Source: a bacterium HR29
GTDB lineage: Bacteria; Chloroflexota; Dehalococcoidia; Tepidiformales; Tepidiformaceae
Assembly: GCA_002898215.1 (NCBI GenBank)
Contig: BEIF01000001.1
Location: forward strand, 663,501 to 727,500
Direction of reading: 5' to 3'
Length of the DNA stretch: 64,000 nucleotides
Shown: one piece after another, positions 33,098 through 41,910 of the stretch
How the letters are laid out: the number at the start of each line of letters is the position of its first letter
Position numbering within the stretch: the stretch's first letter is position 1
Position numbers and translations under genes: made by a program
Notes under the pieces: generated by a model
The model's input: only the letters and a program-made list of their open reading frames with translations
What the model was told of the DNA's origin: nothing
Database searches by the model: none

Positions 33098-33832
33098 ATG
33101 GCAACCCCCCTCGGCGACGTCGTGATCGAGGCTCGCGACGTCCACAAGACCTACGACACCGGTAGTGTCCAGGTACACGCCCTGCGCGGCGTTTCGCTGG
33201 CGGTTCGCCGCGGCGAAATGGTTGCGGTGATGGGGCCCTCGGGCTGTGGGAAGACGACCCTTCTCAACTGCCTCTCCGGCCTCGACGAGTTCGATTCGGG
33301 GACAGTGACCATCAACGGAATCGACATCTCCCGCATGTCGGACGACCGCCGCACCGATCTTCGCGCGCGGAGCATGGGGTTCATCTTCCAGACGTACAAC
33401 CTGCTGCCGGTTCTCAGTGCCGTCGAGAACGTCGAGCTCCCCCTCATCGTTGCCGGGGTCAGGCCTCGGGAGGCGCGGGCTCGCGCGCTCGAGGCGTTGG
33501 AGCGGGTTGGCCTTCGCGCCTACGCCCACCACCGTCCGAACCAACTTTCGGGAGGCCAGCGGCAGCGAGTCACCGTTGCCCGGGCGCTGGTGAACCGTCC
33601 TGCCATCGTCTGGGCGGACGAGCCGACGGGGGCGCTCGATTCCAAGAACGCTGCCGACGTGATGGACCTCATGGTGGAGCTCAACCGCTCCCAGGGCCTC
33701 ACGTACGTCATCGTGACGCACGATCCTGCGGTGGCATCGCGCTGCCATCGGGTGGTGCACATGGCCGATGGGCAGATCCTGCGCGAAGAGGGGCCGGAAG
33801 CCATCGCCGTTCTCGTTCGCTCGGGCGTGTAG
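33098..33832 (+). CDS. ABC transporter ATPase (LolD/MacB type)
   Basis: ATPase of 244 aa with Walker [11 protein letters not shown]-loop [10 protein letters not shown], signature LSGGQRQR, Walker [14 protein letters not shown] and H-loop VTHDPAV. The layout matches ATPases that power FtsX-like permeases (LolCDE, MacB, HrtA). ATG 33098 follows CGGAGGAGG. It is followed 11 bp later by the 1125-aa permease, with which it must form one exporter or mechanotransmission complex. Confidence 0.95.
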   Translation: MATPLGDVVIEARDVHKTYDTGSVQVHALRGVSLAVRRGEMVAVMGPSGCGKTTLLNCLSGLDEFDSGTVTINGIDISRMSDDRRTDLRARSMGFIFQTYNLLPVLSAVENVELPLIVAGVRPREARARALEALERVGLRAYAHHRPNQLSGGQRQRVTVARALVNRPAIVWADEPTGALDSKNAADVMDLMVELNRSQGLTYVIVTHDPAVASRCHRVVHMADGQILREEGPEAIAVLVRSGV

Positions 33833-33843
33833 AGCAGGGGGCC

Positions 33844-36800
33844 ATGGAGGAGTTCTTCGGCATCCCGATGGAGGGTATCGCCCTGGGGGCGGGTGCCGCG
33901 ACCGCAGCGGTGTTCGCCTTCCTCGGATGGCTTTACCTCCGCAACCCCGTGATGTTCCGGTACGGCCTCCGCAACATTCCTCGGCGGCGCGTGCAGACGA
34001 CGCTCATCGTCCTCGGGCTGATGCTCGCCACGGTCATCATGACGGCCGCCCTCGGCATCGGCGACACGGTGGCGCACAGCATCAAGAGCGACGCGTTCGA
34101 GCTTGCTGGCGAAACGGACGTGCTCATCGACTGGGATACGGAGCATCACCCGGTGCCGCAGGACGCCCGCCGCATTCCCCGGGCGCTCGTCGACGAGCTG
34201 CGGCAGCGCTTCGCCGGCGACCCCGACATCGAAGGGTTCCTCGGCGTCATTCAGGAGCAGTTCGCGGTCGTCAACCCCAGGACGCGGCTGAACGAGCCGA
34301 ATGCCTGGGCGATGGCGCTGCCGACGGCCGAAGCCGTGCCGTTCGGGGGCTTGCGTGACCTCGCCGGCAACGTTGTTCAGCTCAGCGGAAACGAGATCGT
34401 CATCAACGAGGACCTCGCCGAAGCGCTCGACGCTCAGCCTGGCGATACCCTCGTGCTGCTTTACGAGGGGCGCCCGATCGAAGCGCGGGTGAAAGCGATC
34501 GGGCCGACCTCCTGGATGACCGGCATTACCCAGCCGAACGCCGGGGGAACGCCCGGCTTCGCAGCCGACTACGAGTTCGTCGCCGGAATCCTCGGCTGGG
34601 AGGGATCCGTTGGTGCCATCGCCGTCACCGCCCCTGGCGTAGTGGAGGAAGGGCTGAAGCACTCGGAGGCGGCGAAAGCGAAGCTCGAGGCTGCCCTGGC
34701 AGGCCAGCCCTACACGGTAATCGCGCTCAAGCAGGAGCTCGTCGACCTGGCGAACACGGTGGGGAGCTTCTTCACCACATTCTTCATGATCTTCGGCGCC
34801 TTCTCCATCGCGGCCGGGGTCCTCTTGATTTTCCTCATCTTCATCATGCTCGCCGCGGAGCGGAAGCCGGAGATGGGGATGGCTCGTGCGGTGGGGGCCC
34901 GGCGACGCCACTTGGTGGAAGCCTTCCTGGCGGAGGGGATGGGCTACGACCTGGCGGCCGCCATCGTGGGGGCGGTGCTCGGCATCGGGGTCACCTACGC
35001 CATGGTGACGTTGGTGAACCGGTTCGCCGAATCCGGCTTCGGGGTGCGTTTCGAAATCTTCGTTTCCCCTCGGAGCCTCACAATCGCCTTCTGCCTCGGG
35101 CTCTTGGCAACCTTCGCCGTCATCTCCGGGGCCGCGGCGCGAGCTGCGCGTCTCAACATCACCGCTGCCATCCGCGACCTCCCCGAGGCGAAGCCGGTGA
35201 ACCCCGAGGCGGCCACGCTCTTCGGCCTTCTCCGGGGGGTGCTGAACGCCCTCGTGGCGGGCGGGTTCCTCGTGCTGGGGGCGGTGGCAGCGGCACGGCT
35301 GCCGGCCCTCCTGCCGTGGGCGACGCTCGCCATCCCGTCGGGGCTTGTCGGCCCCTTCCTCTACGTCCTACGCGGGACGAACTTCGCCCATCCCCGGTCG
35401 GAGCGGCTCGAGGGCGAGCGCATCCCCCTCTGGCCGTTCTGGTGGGGCCTCACGGCGCCCTTCTACGCCCTTGCCCTTCTCCTAGTGTGGCTCGTGCGGG
35501 AGCGCCGTCCCTCCAGGGTCCCGGCCTGGCTCCTCCTTCTCGGGATGCTTGTCCCCCCGCTGGGCCTCGTGCTTTCGGCTATGCAGGAGCCTCGACGGCC
35601 CATCCCCTGGGCGGTGGGGTTCGCGACCGTTGGCCTGCTGCTGGCTGGCCTGCTCTTCGAGTGGGGGCTGAGGGAAAACCTCGCGTTCCCCTTCGGAGCC
35701 GCCCTTTCGCTGAGCGCCCTCTGGATTGCCGCTTGTCTCCGCTACTTCCGGTACCACGAACGGAGCGTCTTCACGGCGGTGTCGCTCGTCTTGCTCGCGT
35801 TCTGGCTTACCTGGCCGACGGGGATCTACGACGGCGTGACGGGCGAACTCAACGGCGACATCGAGATGTTCTTCCTCAGCGGGATCGTGCTGGTCACCGC
35901 CGGAACGTTCCTCATCGTGTACAACGCCGACGTTGTCATCCCTGCGCTTGCGGGATTGGCGGCGCGCTTACGAGCACTTCTGCCCGCCGTGAAGATCGCC
36001 GTCACCTACCCCCTCGCGATGCGCATGCGCACCGGCCTCACCGTGGCGATGATCGGCCTCATCATGTTCTCGCTCATCGTCATGGCCACGCTCACGCGCA
36101 ACTTCGAGCGGATCTTCCTCAGCGACGATGCGAAAGGGGGTTGGGACGTCCTCGTGACGGTGAACCCGAACAACCCCGTGGCGGATTTCCGGGCGGCGCT
36201 CCGCGACGCCGGCTACGACCTCGCGCCGATCGCTGCGGCGGGGGCGATGCGGCGGGCGGACATCACCGAAGCTCAGGTCCGTCGGCCGGAGGACGCCTCG
36301 CTCTCGCGGTACTGGTTCCTCGGGGTCGACGACGAGTTCCTCCGGACGACGGAGTTGGAGGTGAAGACGCTGGCGAAGGGTTACGGTTCCAGCCGTGCTG
36401 TGTGGGAGGCGATGATCGCCGACCATTCGCTGGCGGTGGTCGACCAGACGGCCCTGACAGGAGGCGACGGCTTCGGCCTCCCGGAGGATGTCCTCCGCCT
36501 CGGCCTTCGGCTGGCGAACGGCTTCGAACCCTTCCCCCTGGTCCTCCACGATCCGGGGACCGGGCGGGAGACCACCGTCACCGTCGTCGGCGTCGTCGAC
36601 GACGCGTCGACGTTCTTCTTCGGGGGGATCATCCTCCATGCCGACACGTTAGCGCGGGCGTACCCCGATGCGCGCGTGCAGCAGTTCGTGGTTCGCCTTG
36701 TGCCGGGGTACGACTCCCGCGAAGTGGCGAAGGCGATGGAAGCGGCACTCGTACAGGCCTCGGCGGAATCGCTGGACGAACTCCTCGATGACCAGCGGGC

Positions 36801-37221
36801 GGCTCAGGCGGGGTTCCTGCTGCTCTTCGAAGGGTTTTTGGGGCTGGGGTTGGTCGTTGGCATCGCCGCCCTGGGCGTGATCGCCTTCAGGGCAGTGGTG
36901 GAGCGGCGTCAGCAGATCGGCATGCTACGGGCCATCGGGTTCCGCCGGCGGCTCGTCTCCCTCACCTTCCTCTTCGAGTCGGCCTTCGTGGCGTTGTCCG
37001 GGATCGTTCTCGGGCTCGTGTTGGGGGTGCTCTTCTCCTGGGTGCTCTTCACCTCGGGCGGCACCGGTGACGAGGAGACGATTGGTGCCGGGTTCACCGT
37101 TCCCTGGCTGCATCTCGCGCTCATCTGCGCGGTGGCCTTCGGCGCCTCGATGATGATGACGGTTCTGCCGGCCCGCGGGGCTGCGAGCGTGGCGCCGGCG
37201 GAGGCTCTACGGTTCGAATAA
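33844..37221 (+). CDS. Large FtsX-type ABC permease
   Basis: Membrane protein of 1125 aa with two FtsX domains. The first TM helix (about 15-35) precedes an extracytoplasmic MacB-like domain (about 60-290), then a three-TM FtsX core (about 300-430). A hydrophobic block of extra TM helices (about 460-700) follows, then a second periplasmic-type domain and a C-terminal FtsX core with GMLRAIGFRRRLVSLTFLFE. This double architecture suits lipoprotein or lipid extraction or cell-wall signalling in monoderm bacteria; the cargo is unknown. Confidence 0.92.
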   Translation: MEEFFGIPMEGIALGAGAATAAVFAFLGWLYLRNPVMFRYGLRNIPRRRVQTTLIVLGLMLATVIMTAALGIGDTVAHSIKSDAFELAGETDVLIDWDTEHHPVPQDARRIPRALVDELRQRFAGDPDIEGFLGVIQEQFAVVNPRTRLNEPNAWAMALPTAEAVPFGGLRDLAGNVVQLSGNEIVINEDLAEALDAQPGDTLVLLYEGRPIEARVKAIGPTSWMTGITQPNAGGTPGFAADYEFVAGILGWEGSVGAIAVTAPGVVEEGLKHSEAAKAKLEAALAGQPYTVIALKQELVDLANTVGSFFTTFFMIFGAFSIAAGVLLIFLIFIMLAAERKPEMGMARAVGARRRHLVEAFLAEGMGYDLAAAIVGAVLGIGVTYAMVTLVNRFAESGFGVRFEIFVSPRSLTIAFCLGLLATFAVISGAAARAARLNITAAIRDLPEAKPVNPEAATLFGLLRGVLNALVAGGFLVLGAVAAARLPALLPWATLAIPSGLVGPFLYVLRGTNFAHPRSERLEGERIPLWPFWWGLTAPFYALALLLVWLVRERRPSRVPAWLLLLGMLVPPLGLVLSAMQEPRRPIPWAVGFATVGLLLAGLLFEWGLRENLAFPFGAALSLSALWIAACLRYFRYHERSVFTAVSLVLLAFWLTWPTGIYDGVTGELNGDIEMFFLSGIVLVTAGTFLIVYNADVVIPALAGLAARLRALLPAVKIAVTYPLAMRMRTGLTVAMIGLIMFSLIVMATLTRNFERIFLSDDAKGGWDVLVTVNPNNPVADFRAALRDAGYDLAPIAAAGAMRRADITEAQVRRPEDASLSRYWFLGVDDEFLRTTELEVKTLAKGYGSSRAVWEAMIADHSLAVVDQTALTGGDGFGLPEDVLRLGLRLANGFEPFPLVLHDPGTGRETTVTVVGVVDDASTFFFGGIILHADTLARAYPDARVQQFVVRLVPGYDSREVAKAMEAALVQASAESLDELLDDQRAAQAGFLLLFEGFLGLGLVVGIAALGVIAFRAVVERRQQIGMLRAIGFRRRLVSLTFLFESAFVALSGIVLGLVLGVLFSWVLFTSGGTGDEETIGAGFTVPWLHLALICAVAFGASMMMTVLPARGAASVAPAEALRFE

Positions 37222-37237
37222 GGGCCGCTCGATAGAA

Positions 37238-37267
37238 GCGGGGGCGCGCTCCGGAGCACGCCCCCGC
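37238..37267. terminator. Terminator after the FtsX-type permease
   Basis: Arms 37238-37250 and 37255-37267 form a 13-bp stem with one mismatch and a CCGG loop, between the permease and a convergent small gene. Confidence 0.6.
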
Positions 37268-37290
37268 GATCGGTCGCCCAAGGGCGCCGC

Positions 37291-37485
37291 TTAGACGAAG
37301 CGGACGAAGCCCGCGAGCTTCACGTCGTTCTCGGCCCGGAGACGCTCGATGTCCACCGGCGGCCAGACGGGCTCGCGGCGGCGCTGGCGCGACTTGCGGC
37401 GCTGCGCCCACTGCTCGCGGAGCTTCGCAACGACGCCGGGCTCACCGACGATAACGGCTGGGTAGGGCGGAGCGATCGTGTACAT
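37291..37485 (-). CDS. Small basic protein, unknown (64 aa)
   Basis: ATG 37485 follows AGAGGGGG. The N terminus is hydrophobic (MYTIAPPYPAVIV), the middle very basic (QRRKSRQRRREP), with a C-terminal VKLAGFVRFV. No family recognised. A good promoter and a Crp-type palindrome lie just upstream, which supports it being an expressed, regulated gene. Confidence 0.6.
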   Translation of the reverse strand: MYTIAPPYPAVIVGEPGVVAKLREQWAQRRKSRQRRREPVWPPVDIERLRAENDVKLAGFVRFV

Positions 37486-37507
37486 GGCGGTTGCCCCCTC
37501 TCGTGAA

Positions 37508-37523
37508 TGTGACCGCTTTCACA
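37508..37523. promoter_or_regulatory. Crp/Fnr-type operator TGTGA-N6-TCACA
   Basis: Perfect palindromic match to the Crp-family consensus, centred about 30 bp before the start of the 64-aa gene and directly downstream of its -10, a position expected to repress. A Crp/Fnr-type regulator is encoded at 61244-61984. Confidence 0.55.
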
Positions 37524-37526
37524 AGC

Positions 37527-37555
37527 AGTATCACATCCCGCCAACGAGGATGCAA
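37527..37555 (-). promoter_or_regulatory. Promoter of the 64-aa gene
   Basis: Minus-strand TTGCAT (37550-37555) and GATACT (37527-37532) with a 17-bp spacer. The Crp-type site begins four bases downstream of the -10. Confidence 0.5.
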
Positions 37556-37592
37556 CTCACCGTGTGAATACCACCCACTGACACCATCTATG

Positions 37593-38000
37593 CTACGCAC
37601 CTCGCCCGCGGTGGTCAGCGGACGTGGCAGACCAGAGCGAAAGAAGGTAGCCGTCGGGGCCCATGACCACGGCTTCGATGAAGCCCTCGCCGCGGTAGGG
37701 GGGCTGAACAGCCGTCCCGCCCAAGGAGAGCGCCCGGCGGTACGCCGCCTCGACGTCGTCGACCTCGGCTCGGAGCTCGGCACCGATGCCACGGGCCGCG
37801 CCTTCCCGGCGGAGCGCGTCGTACCAGGGGTGCCCCCGGTAGGCCTCGTCATCGTGGAGCTCGACCCGGACCCCTCCCACGTCGAGGGCTGCGAACCCGG
37901 GGTACGCTTCCTCCACACGGCCGCCGACCACCTCACGTAGGAACGAGGCGAGCGCTGGCACGTCCGTGGTCCAGAGCACGATGGCAAATCGGGCCGCCAT
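37593..38000 (-). CDS. VOC (glyoxalase/bleomycin-resistance) family protein
   Basis: Protein of 135 aa with the paired beta-alpha-beta-beta-beta modules of the vicinal oxygen chelate fold: FAIVLWTTDVPALASFLREVVGG, then VEAAYRRALSLGG and VVMGPDGYLLSLW. Members bind metals or drugs; function unknown. ATG 38000 follows GGGGG; an in-frame TTG at 38033 overlaps the likely promoter. Confidence 0.82.
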   Translation of the reverse strand: MAARFAIVLWTTDVPALASFLREVVGGRVEEAYPGFAALDVGGVRVELHDDEAYRGHPWYDALRREGAARGIGAELRAEVDDVEAAYRRALSLGGTAVQPPYRGEGFIEAVVMGPDGYLLSLWSATSADHRGRGA

Positions 38001-38012
38001 GTCGCGCCCCCG

Positions 38013-38041
38013 TAATTCCGCGTCAATTGTCAAGAACGCAA
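38013..38041 (-). promoter_or_regulatory. Candidate promoter of the VOC gene
   Basis: Minus-strand TTGCGT (38036-38041) and GAATTA (38013-38018) with a 17-bp spacer, 13 bp before the ATG. A TTGACA at 38028-38033 is an alternative -35 but lacks a matching -10. Confidence 0.3.
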
Positions 38042-38077
38042 GTTGGCATAAAACGGCCGCGGCATCCGCCCCTCAGC

Positions 38078-38809
38078 CTACAGCACGAGCTGGCCGAAGT
38101 CCCGCGCTACGAACGTTCTGGGGAGCTCCGTGCTTCGGATCGAGGCATCGAGGTGAGTGAGCACCAGGAGGCTCTCGGCTGACATGGCGGCGCGGAGCCG
38201 AGGCATGTCGTCGACGAGGTTCATGTGGATGGGAATACGCTCGTCGCGCGATGCGCACTCTGCCACCAGGATCTCGGCCCAGCGCGCCATCTCCTCCACG
38301 CTATCGCACCAGGCGGTATCGCCCGTATAGGCGAGACGGCGCCCGGCGATCGTCGCCTGGTAGCCGAGGTTGTAGGCAAGCCGCTCGTCGTGCTTCATCG
38401 GTAAGGCGCGGAGATGCATTCCGTTCAGGTTGAGCTCCTCTCCCGGCCTAAGCTCGTGCCAGCGGATTTCGACCGCCGATTCGAACAGCCCTGGAAAGAC
38501 GCGCAGCCCCACGTCCTCGGCCAGCTCGCGGGTTCCCGGCGGGCCGACGATGTCCACCGGAGCCGTGCGGCCCCGGTACTTCCAGTGGAGCAAGAGGAAG
38601 GGAAGCCCGAGGCAGTGGTCGCCATGGTGGTGGGAGATGACGACCGTCTCAATGGCGTTCGGGTCGATGCGCGCGCGGTTGAGCGCCATCAGCGTTTGCG
38701 GTGGGGCTTCGAAGAGGTGGCGCTCGCCGGCGACGAACCCGTTCCAGCAGAGTCCGCCGGGCGCGAAGGCGTTCCCCGAGCCGATGAAGAAGAGCGGTAG
38801 CGGAGCCAT
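38078..38809 (-). CDS. Metallo-beta-lactamase fold hydrolase (RNase Z-like)
   Basis: Hydrolase of 243 aa with the zinc motif HHHGDH (60-65, preceded by SH), an N-terminal FFIGSGNAF strand, KHDERLAYNLGY and LAYTGDTAWC for the second metal ligands. It resembles RNase Z/arylsulfatase-type members. No flexible exosite arm is obvious, so tRNA 3' processing is not assured. Divergent from argC with a short shared promoter region. Confidence 0.85.
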   Translation of the reverse strand: MAPLPLFFIGSGNAFAPGGLCWNGFVAGERHLFEAPPQTLMALNRARIDPNAIETVVISHHHGDHCLGLPFLLLHWKYRGRTAPVDIVGPPGTRELAEDVGLRVFPGLFESAVEIRWHELRPGEELNLNGMHLRALPMKHDERLAYNLGYQATIAGRRLAYTGDTAWCDSVEEMARWAEILVAECASRDERIPIHMNLVDDMPRLRAAMSAESLLVLTHLDASIRSTELPRTFVARDFGQLVL

Positions 38810-38868
38810 CCCGGAGCCATTCTACGGGGGCGGTGGATTCGTTCGCCGCTTCCTCGGAAAATGCAACC

Positions 38869-39894
38869 GTGACCGTTCGCGTGGGCATCATCAACGTCAC
38901 CGGCTATGCGGGTATGGAGGCGGCGCGCATCCTCCAGACCCATCCAGGGGCGCGGCTGGTGGCTGCCACGGGTCGCTCCCTGGCTGGGCAGCGGCTCGGC
39001 GAGGTGTTCCCGCACCTCTCTTCCTTCGAGGACCTTGTCATCGGCGCCGAGATCGATGCCGAGGTCGATGTTGTCCTCTCTGCGCTTCCGACCGCTGCCA
39101 GCGCCGCCGCCTGCGCGCCGTTCGTCCGCGCCGGCGTGAAGGTCATCGACATTGCCGCCGACTTCCGCCTGCGCGACCCCGGGGAGTTCGCGGCCTGGAT
39201 GGGCGCCGACCACCCGGCACCGGAGCTGCTGGAGATGGCGGTCTACGGGCTCCCCGAGCTCCATCGCGAGGCGATCCGCTCCGCCCAGCTCGTAGCGAAC
39301 CCTGGGTGTTATCCCGCGGCCTCCATTCTTGCCTTGGCCCCGGCGGTGGCGGCGGGCATCGTGGAGCCTCGCATCGTGGTCGATGCCAAGTCGGGGATCT
39401 CCGGCGCGGGCCGCGGGACCGGCGGCGGCTACAACTTCAGCGAAGTCAACGAGGATGTTTCGGCGTACAAGATCGCGAGGCACAACCACCAACCGGAGAT
39501 CGCCCAGGAGTTGGCGGCCTTGGCCGAAGGCGTTCGGCCGACGGTGACGTTCGTTCCCCATCTCGTGCCGATGACGCGTGGCATCCACGCGACCTGTTAC
39601 GCACCGCTCCGCAAGGCGGTGAGCCAACCGGAGGTGGTCGAGCTTTACCGCGACTTCTACGACGGGCATCCGTTCACGCGTGTGACCGAGACCCCTCCCC
39701 ATACGAAACACACGCTCGGAAGCAACCGCTGTCTCGTGCATCCGGTCGTCGACGAGCGGAACGGGATGCTTGTGGCCATCGGCGTGCTCGATAACCTCGG
39801 AAAGGGGGCAGCGGGCCAGGCCATCCAGAACATGAACCTCATGTGCGGCCTTCCCGAGACGGCCGGCCTCGACGGGGCGCCGCTCTACCCATGA
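38869..39894 (+). CDS. argC: N-acetyl-gamma-glutamyl-phosphate reductase
   Basis: NADPH-dependent third step of arginine synthesis, 341 aa. The Rossmann motif NVTGYAGMEAARIL, the active-site Cys in VANPGCYPAAS and the His in RHNHQPEI are intact. The GTG at 38869 (MTVRVGIINVTG) fits the family start and leaves room for a divergent promoter; an upstream GTG at 38833 would leave only 23 bp before the MBL gene. It starts the argC-J-B-D-G cluster; its stop overlaps argJ (ATGA). Confidence 0.95.
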   Translation: MTVRVGIINVTGYAGMEAARILQTHPGARLVAATGRSLAGQRLGEVFPHLSSFEDLVIGAEIDAEVDVVLSALPTAASAAACAPFVRAGVKVIDIAADFRLRDPGEFAAWMGADHPAPELLEMAVYGLPELHREAIRSAQLVANPGCYPAASILALAPAVAAGIVEPRIVVDAKSGISGAGRGTGGGYNFSEVNEDVSAYKIARHNHQPEIAQELAALAEGVRPTVTFVPHLVPMTRGIHATCYAPLRKAVSQPEVVELYRDFYDGHPFTRVTETPPHTKHTLGSNRCLVHPVVDERNGMLVAIGVLDNLGKGAAGQAIQNMNLMCGLPETAGLDGAPLYP

Positions 39895-41087
39895 CGACCA
39901 TCGACTCGACGGGGACGGTGACAACCCCCCGCGGCTTCAGGGCGGGCGGTACGTACGCGGGCATCAAGACCTTCGGTGAGGGGAAGCTCGACCTCGGCCT
40001 GCTCGTCTCCGACGTTCCGTGCACGGCGGCCGCGGTCTACACCACCAGCCGGTTTCGAGCGCCGGCCATCGAGGTGGACCGGGAGCACCTCGCCGACGGG
40101 AGAGCCCAGGCGGTGGCGGTCAACAGCGGCGTAGCGAACGCGGGCACCGGCGAACGCGGCCTGGCCGATGCGAGGCGATTCGCGGAGCTGGCCGCGGTTC
40201 GCCTCGGAATCGACCCCCGCGACGTGCTCATCTGCAGCACGGGCGTCATCGGCGAGTTCCTGCCCCTCGAGAAAATCGAGGCAGCCCTGCCCTCCATCGA
40301 GCTCTCCCCGCTCGGCGGACTCGCCTTCGCACGGGCGATCATGACCACCGATACCCGGCCGAAGCACGGTGCCGTCCACTTCGGTCCGTACACCATCGGG
40401 GGCTGCGCCAAGGGCGCGGGGATGATCCACCCCAACATGGCCACGATGCTCGCCTTCCTGACCACGGACGCGCCTGTCGAGCGAGGGTTCCTGGAACGGG
40501 CGCTCCGGGCCGCCGTCGACCGCTCCTTCAATCTCGTGTCCGTCGATGGCGACACCAGCCCGAGCGACACGGTCATCCTGCTCGCCAATGGTCGGGGCGG
40601 CGGGGATCCCCTGAGCGAGGGACACCCGTTGGCGGCCGCGTTCGTCCAGGCCGTGGAAGCGCTCTGCGTGCACCTCGCGAAGGCCATCGCCCGGGACGGC
40701 GAGGGCGCGACGAAGCTCATCGAATTCACGGTCCGCGGTGCTGCCGACGAAACGGACGCTCGCCGCCTGGTCCGGCTCCTGAGCACGTCGTACCTGCTGA
40801 AGAGCGCGGTGCACGGCGCCGACCCGAACTGGGGGCGCATCGTGGCGGTCATCGGCCGCTCGGGTGCGCGGTACGAAGAGTCGGCCGTGCGGGTCTCTCT
40901 GTGCGGAACGGAAGTCTTCGCCGGTGGACGGCCGACGGAGTGCGACCTCGCTCGAGTAGCCGAGGCGATGAGGGGCCCCGAGGTGACGATCGTGGTCGAC
41001 CTCGGCGCCGGCGAGGCAGCGGCGACGGGCTGGGGCTGCGACCTTTCGGCCGAATACGTCTCGATCAACGCGGACTACCACACATGA
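39891..41087 (+). CDS. argJ: Bifunctional glutamate N-acetyltransferase / ornithine acetyltransferase
   Basis: ArgJ of 398 aa transfers acetyl from acetylornithine to glutamate, closing the cyclic arginine pathway, and may also use acetyl-CoA. The self-cleavage region KGAGMIHPNMATMLAF carries the nucleophilic Thr before MLAF; the oxyanion-hole stretch STGVIGEFLP and the C-terminal AHGADPNWGR-type motif (VHGADPNWGR) are present. ATG 39891 is set by the ATGA overlap with argC; argB follows with another ATGA overlap. Confidence 0.95.
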   Translation: MTTIDSTGTVTTPRGFRAGGTYAGIKTFGEGKLDLGLLVSDVPCTAAAVYTTSRFRAPAIEVDREHLADGRAQAVAVNSGVANAGTGERGLADARRFAELAAVRLGIDPRDVLICSTGVIGEFLPLEKIEAALPSIELSPLGGLAFARAIMTTDTRPKHGAVHFGPYTIGGCAKGAGMIHPNMATMLAFLTTDAPVERGFLERALRAAVDRSFNLVSVDGDTSPSDTVILLANGRGGGDPLSEGHPLAAAFVQAVEALCVHLAKAIARDGEGATKLIEFTVRGAADETDARRLVRLLSTSYLLKSAVHGADPNWGRIVAVIGRSGARYEESAVRVSLCGTEVFAGGRPTECDLARVAEAMRGPEVTIVVDLGAGEAAATGWGCDLSAEYVSINADYHT

Positions 41088-41854
41088 GCGCCCCCTTCGT
41101 CATCAAGGTCGGCGGCAGTACCATCGACCGCGGCGAGGCGGGCATCGAAGGCATCGCAGCGCTTGCGAAGAGCGGCGAACGGGTCGTCGTCGTGCACGGC
41201 GGCGGGCCCGAAGCGACGCGATGGCTCGAGGCGATGGGGATCCCGACCCGCTTCGAACGAGGGCGGCGGGTAACCGATGAGCGTGTGCTGCCCGTCGTGG
41301 CAGCGGTGTTCGCGGGGCTGGTGAACAAGCGACTCGTGGCCGCCCTCGCCGAGGCCCGCGTCTCCGCCGTCGGGGTCTCCGGCGTCGACGGGGGTCTCCT
41401 TCCCTGCCGCATCGCCGACCCCGAGCTCGGGTTCGTCGGCGAACCGGAAACGCCGAACCCGGCCGTCCTGGAGGCGCTGTTGGCCGCGGGGTTCGTGCCC
41501 GTCGTCGCCCCTATCGGATTCGTCCGGGCGGCGGACCGAACGGAGCTGGTGAACGTCAACGCCGATACCGTCGCTGCCGCTCTCGGCGCGGCACTCCGGG
41601 CCACGGAGGTGAACTTTCTCACCGACGTCGAGGCGGTGCGCGGTCGCCGGGGCGAGCCGCTGACGGCCCTCACGGCCTCCGAAGCGCGGGCGCTCATCGC
41701 CGAGGGCGTCATCGCCGGCGGGATGATCCCCAAGGTCGAGGCGTGCTTGGCTGCCGCCGCTCGGGGAGTGCCGGCCCGGATCCTCCATGCGCGGGACGCC
41801 GCCAGGCTCGCGGCCGGGACCCCTCCTGGGACGCTCGTGCTCCCGGAGCGTTAG
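41084..41854 (+). CDS. argB: Acetylglutamate kinase
   Basis: Amino-acid kinase of 256 aa: IKVGGST (ATP), VVVVHGGGPE, VNVNADTVAAAL and the GGMIPKVEACL motif. Phosphorylates N-acetylglutamate, the second arginine step. It lacks the N-terminal helix that Arg-sensitive hexameric NAGKs use, so feedback inhibition by arginine may be weak; this is inference from length. Coupled to argJ by ATGA. Confidence 0.94.
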   Translation: MSAPFVIKVGGSTIDRGEAGIEGIAALAKSGERVVVVHGGGPEATRWLEAMGIPTRFERGRRVTDERVLPVVAAVFAGLVNKRLVAALAEARVSAVGVSGVDGGLLPCRIADPELGFVGEPETPNPAVLEALLAAGFVPVVAPIGFVRAADRTELVNVNADTVAAALGAALRATEVNFLTDVEAVRGRRGEPLTALTASEARALIAEGVIAGGMIPKVEACLAAAARGVPARILHARDAARLAAGTPPGTLVLPER

Positions 41855-41910
41855 CGGCCGCACCGAGGGTGGGCTACCATGGCCCCATTCCTTCCTGCAG
41901 CAGGGCCACG

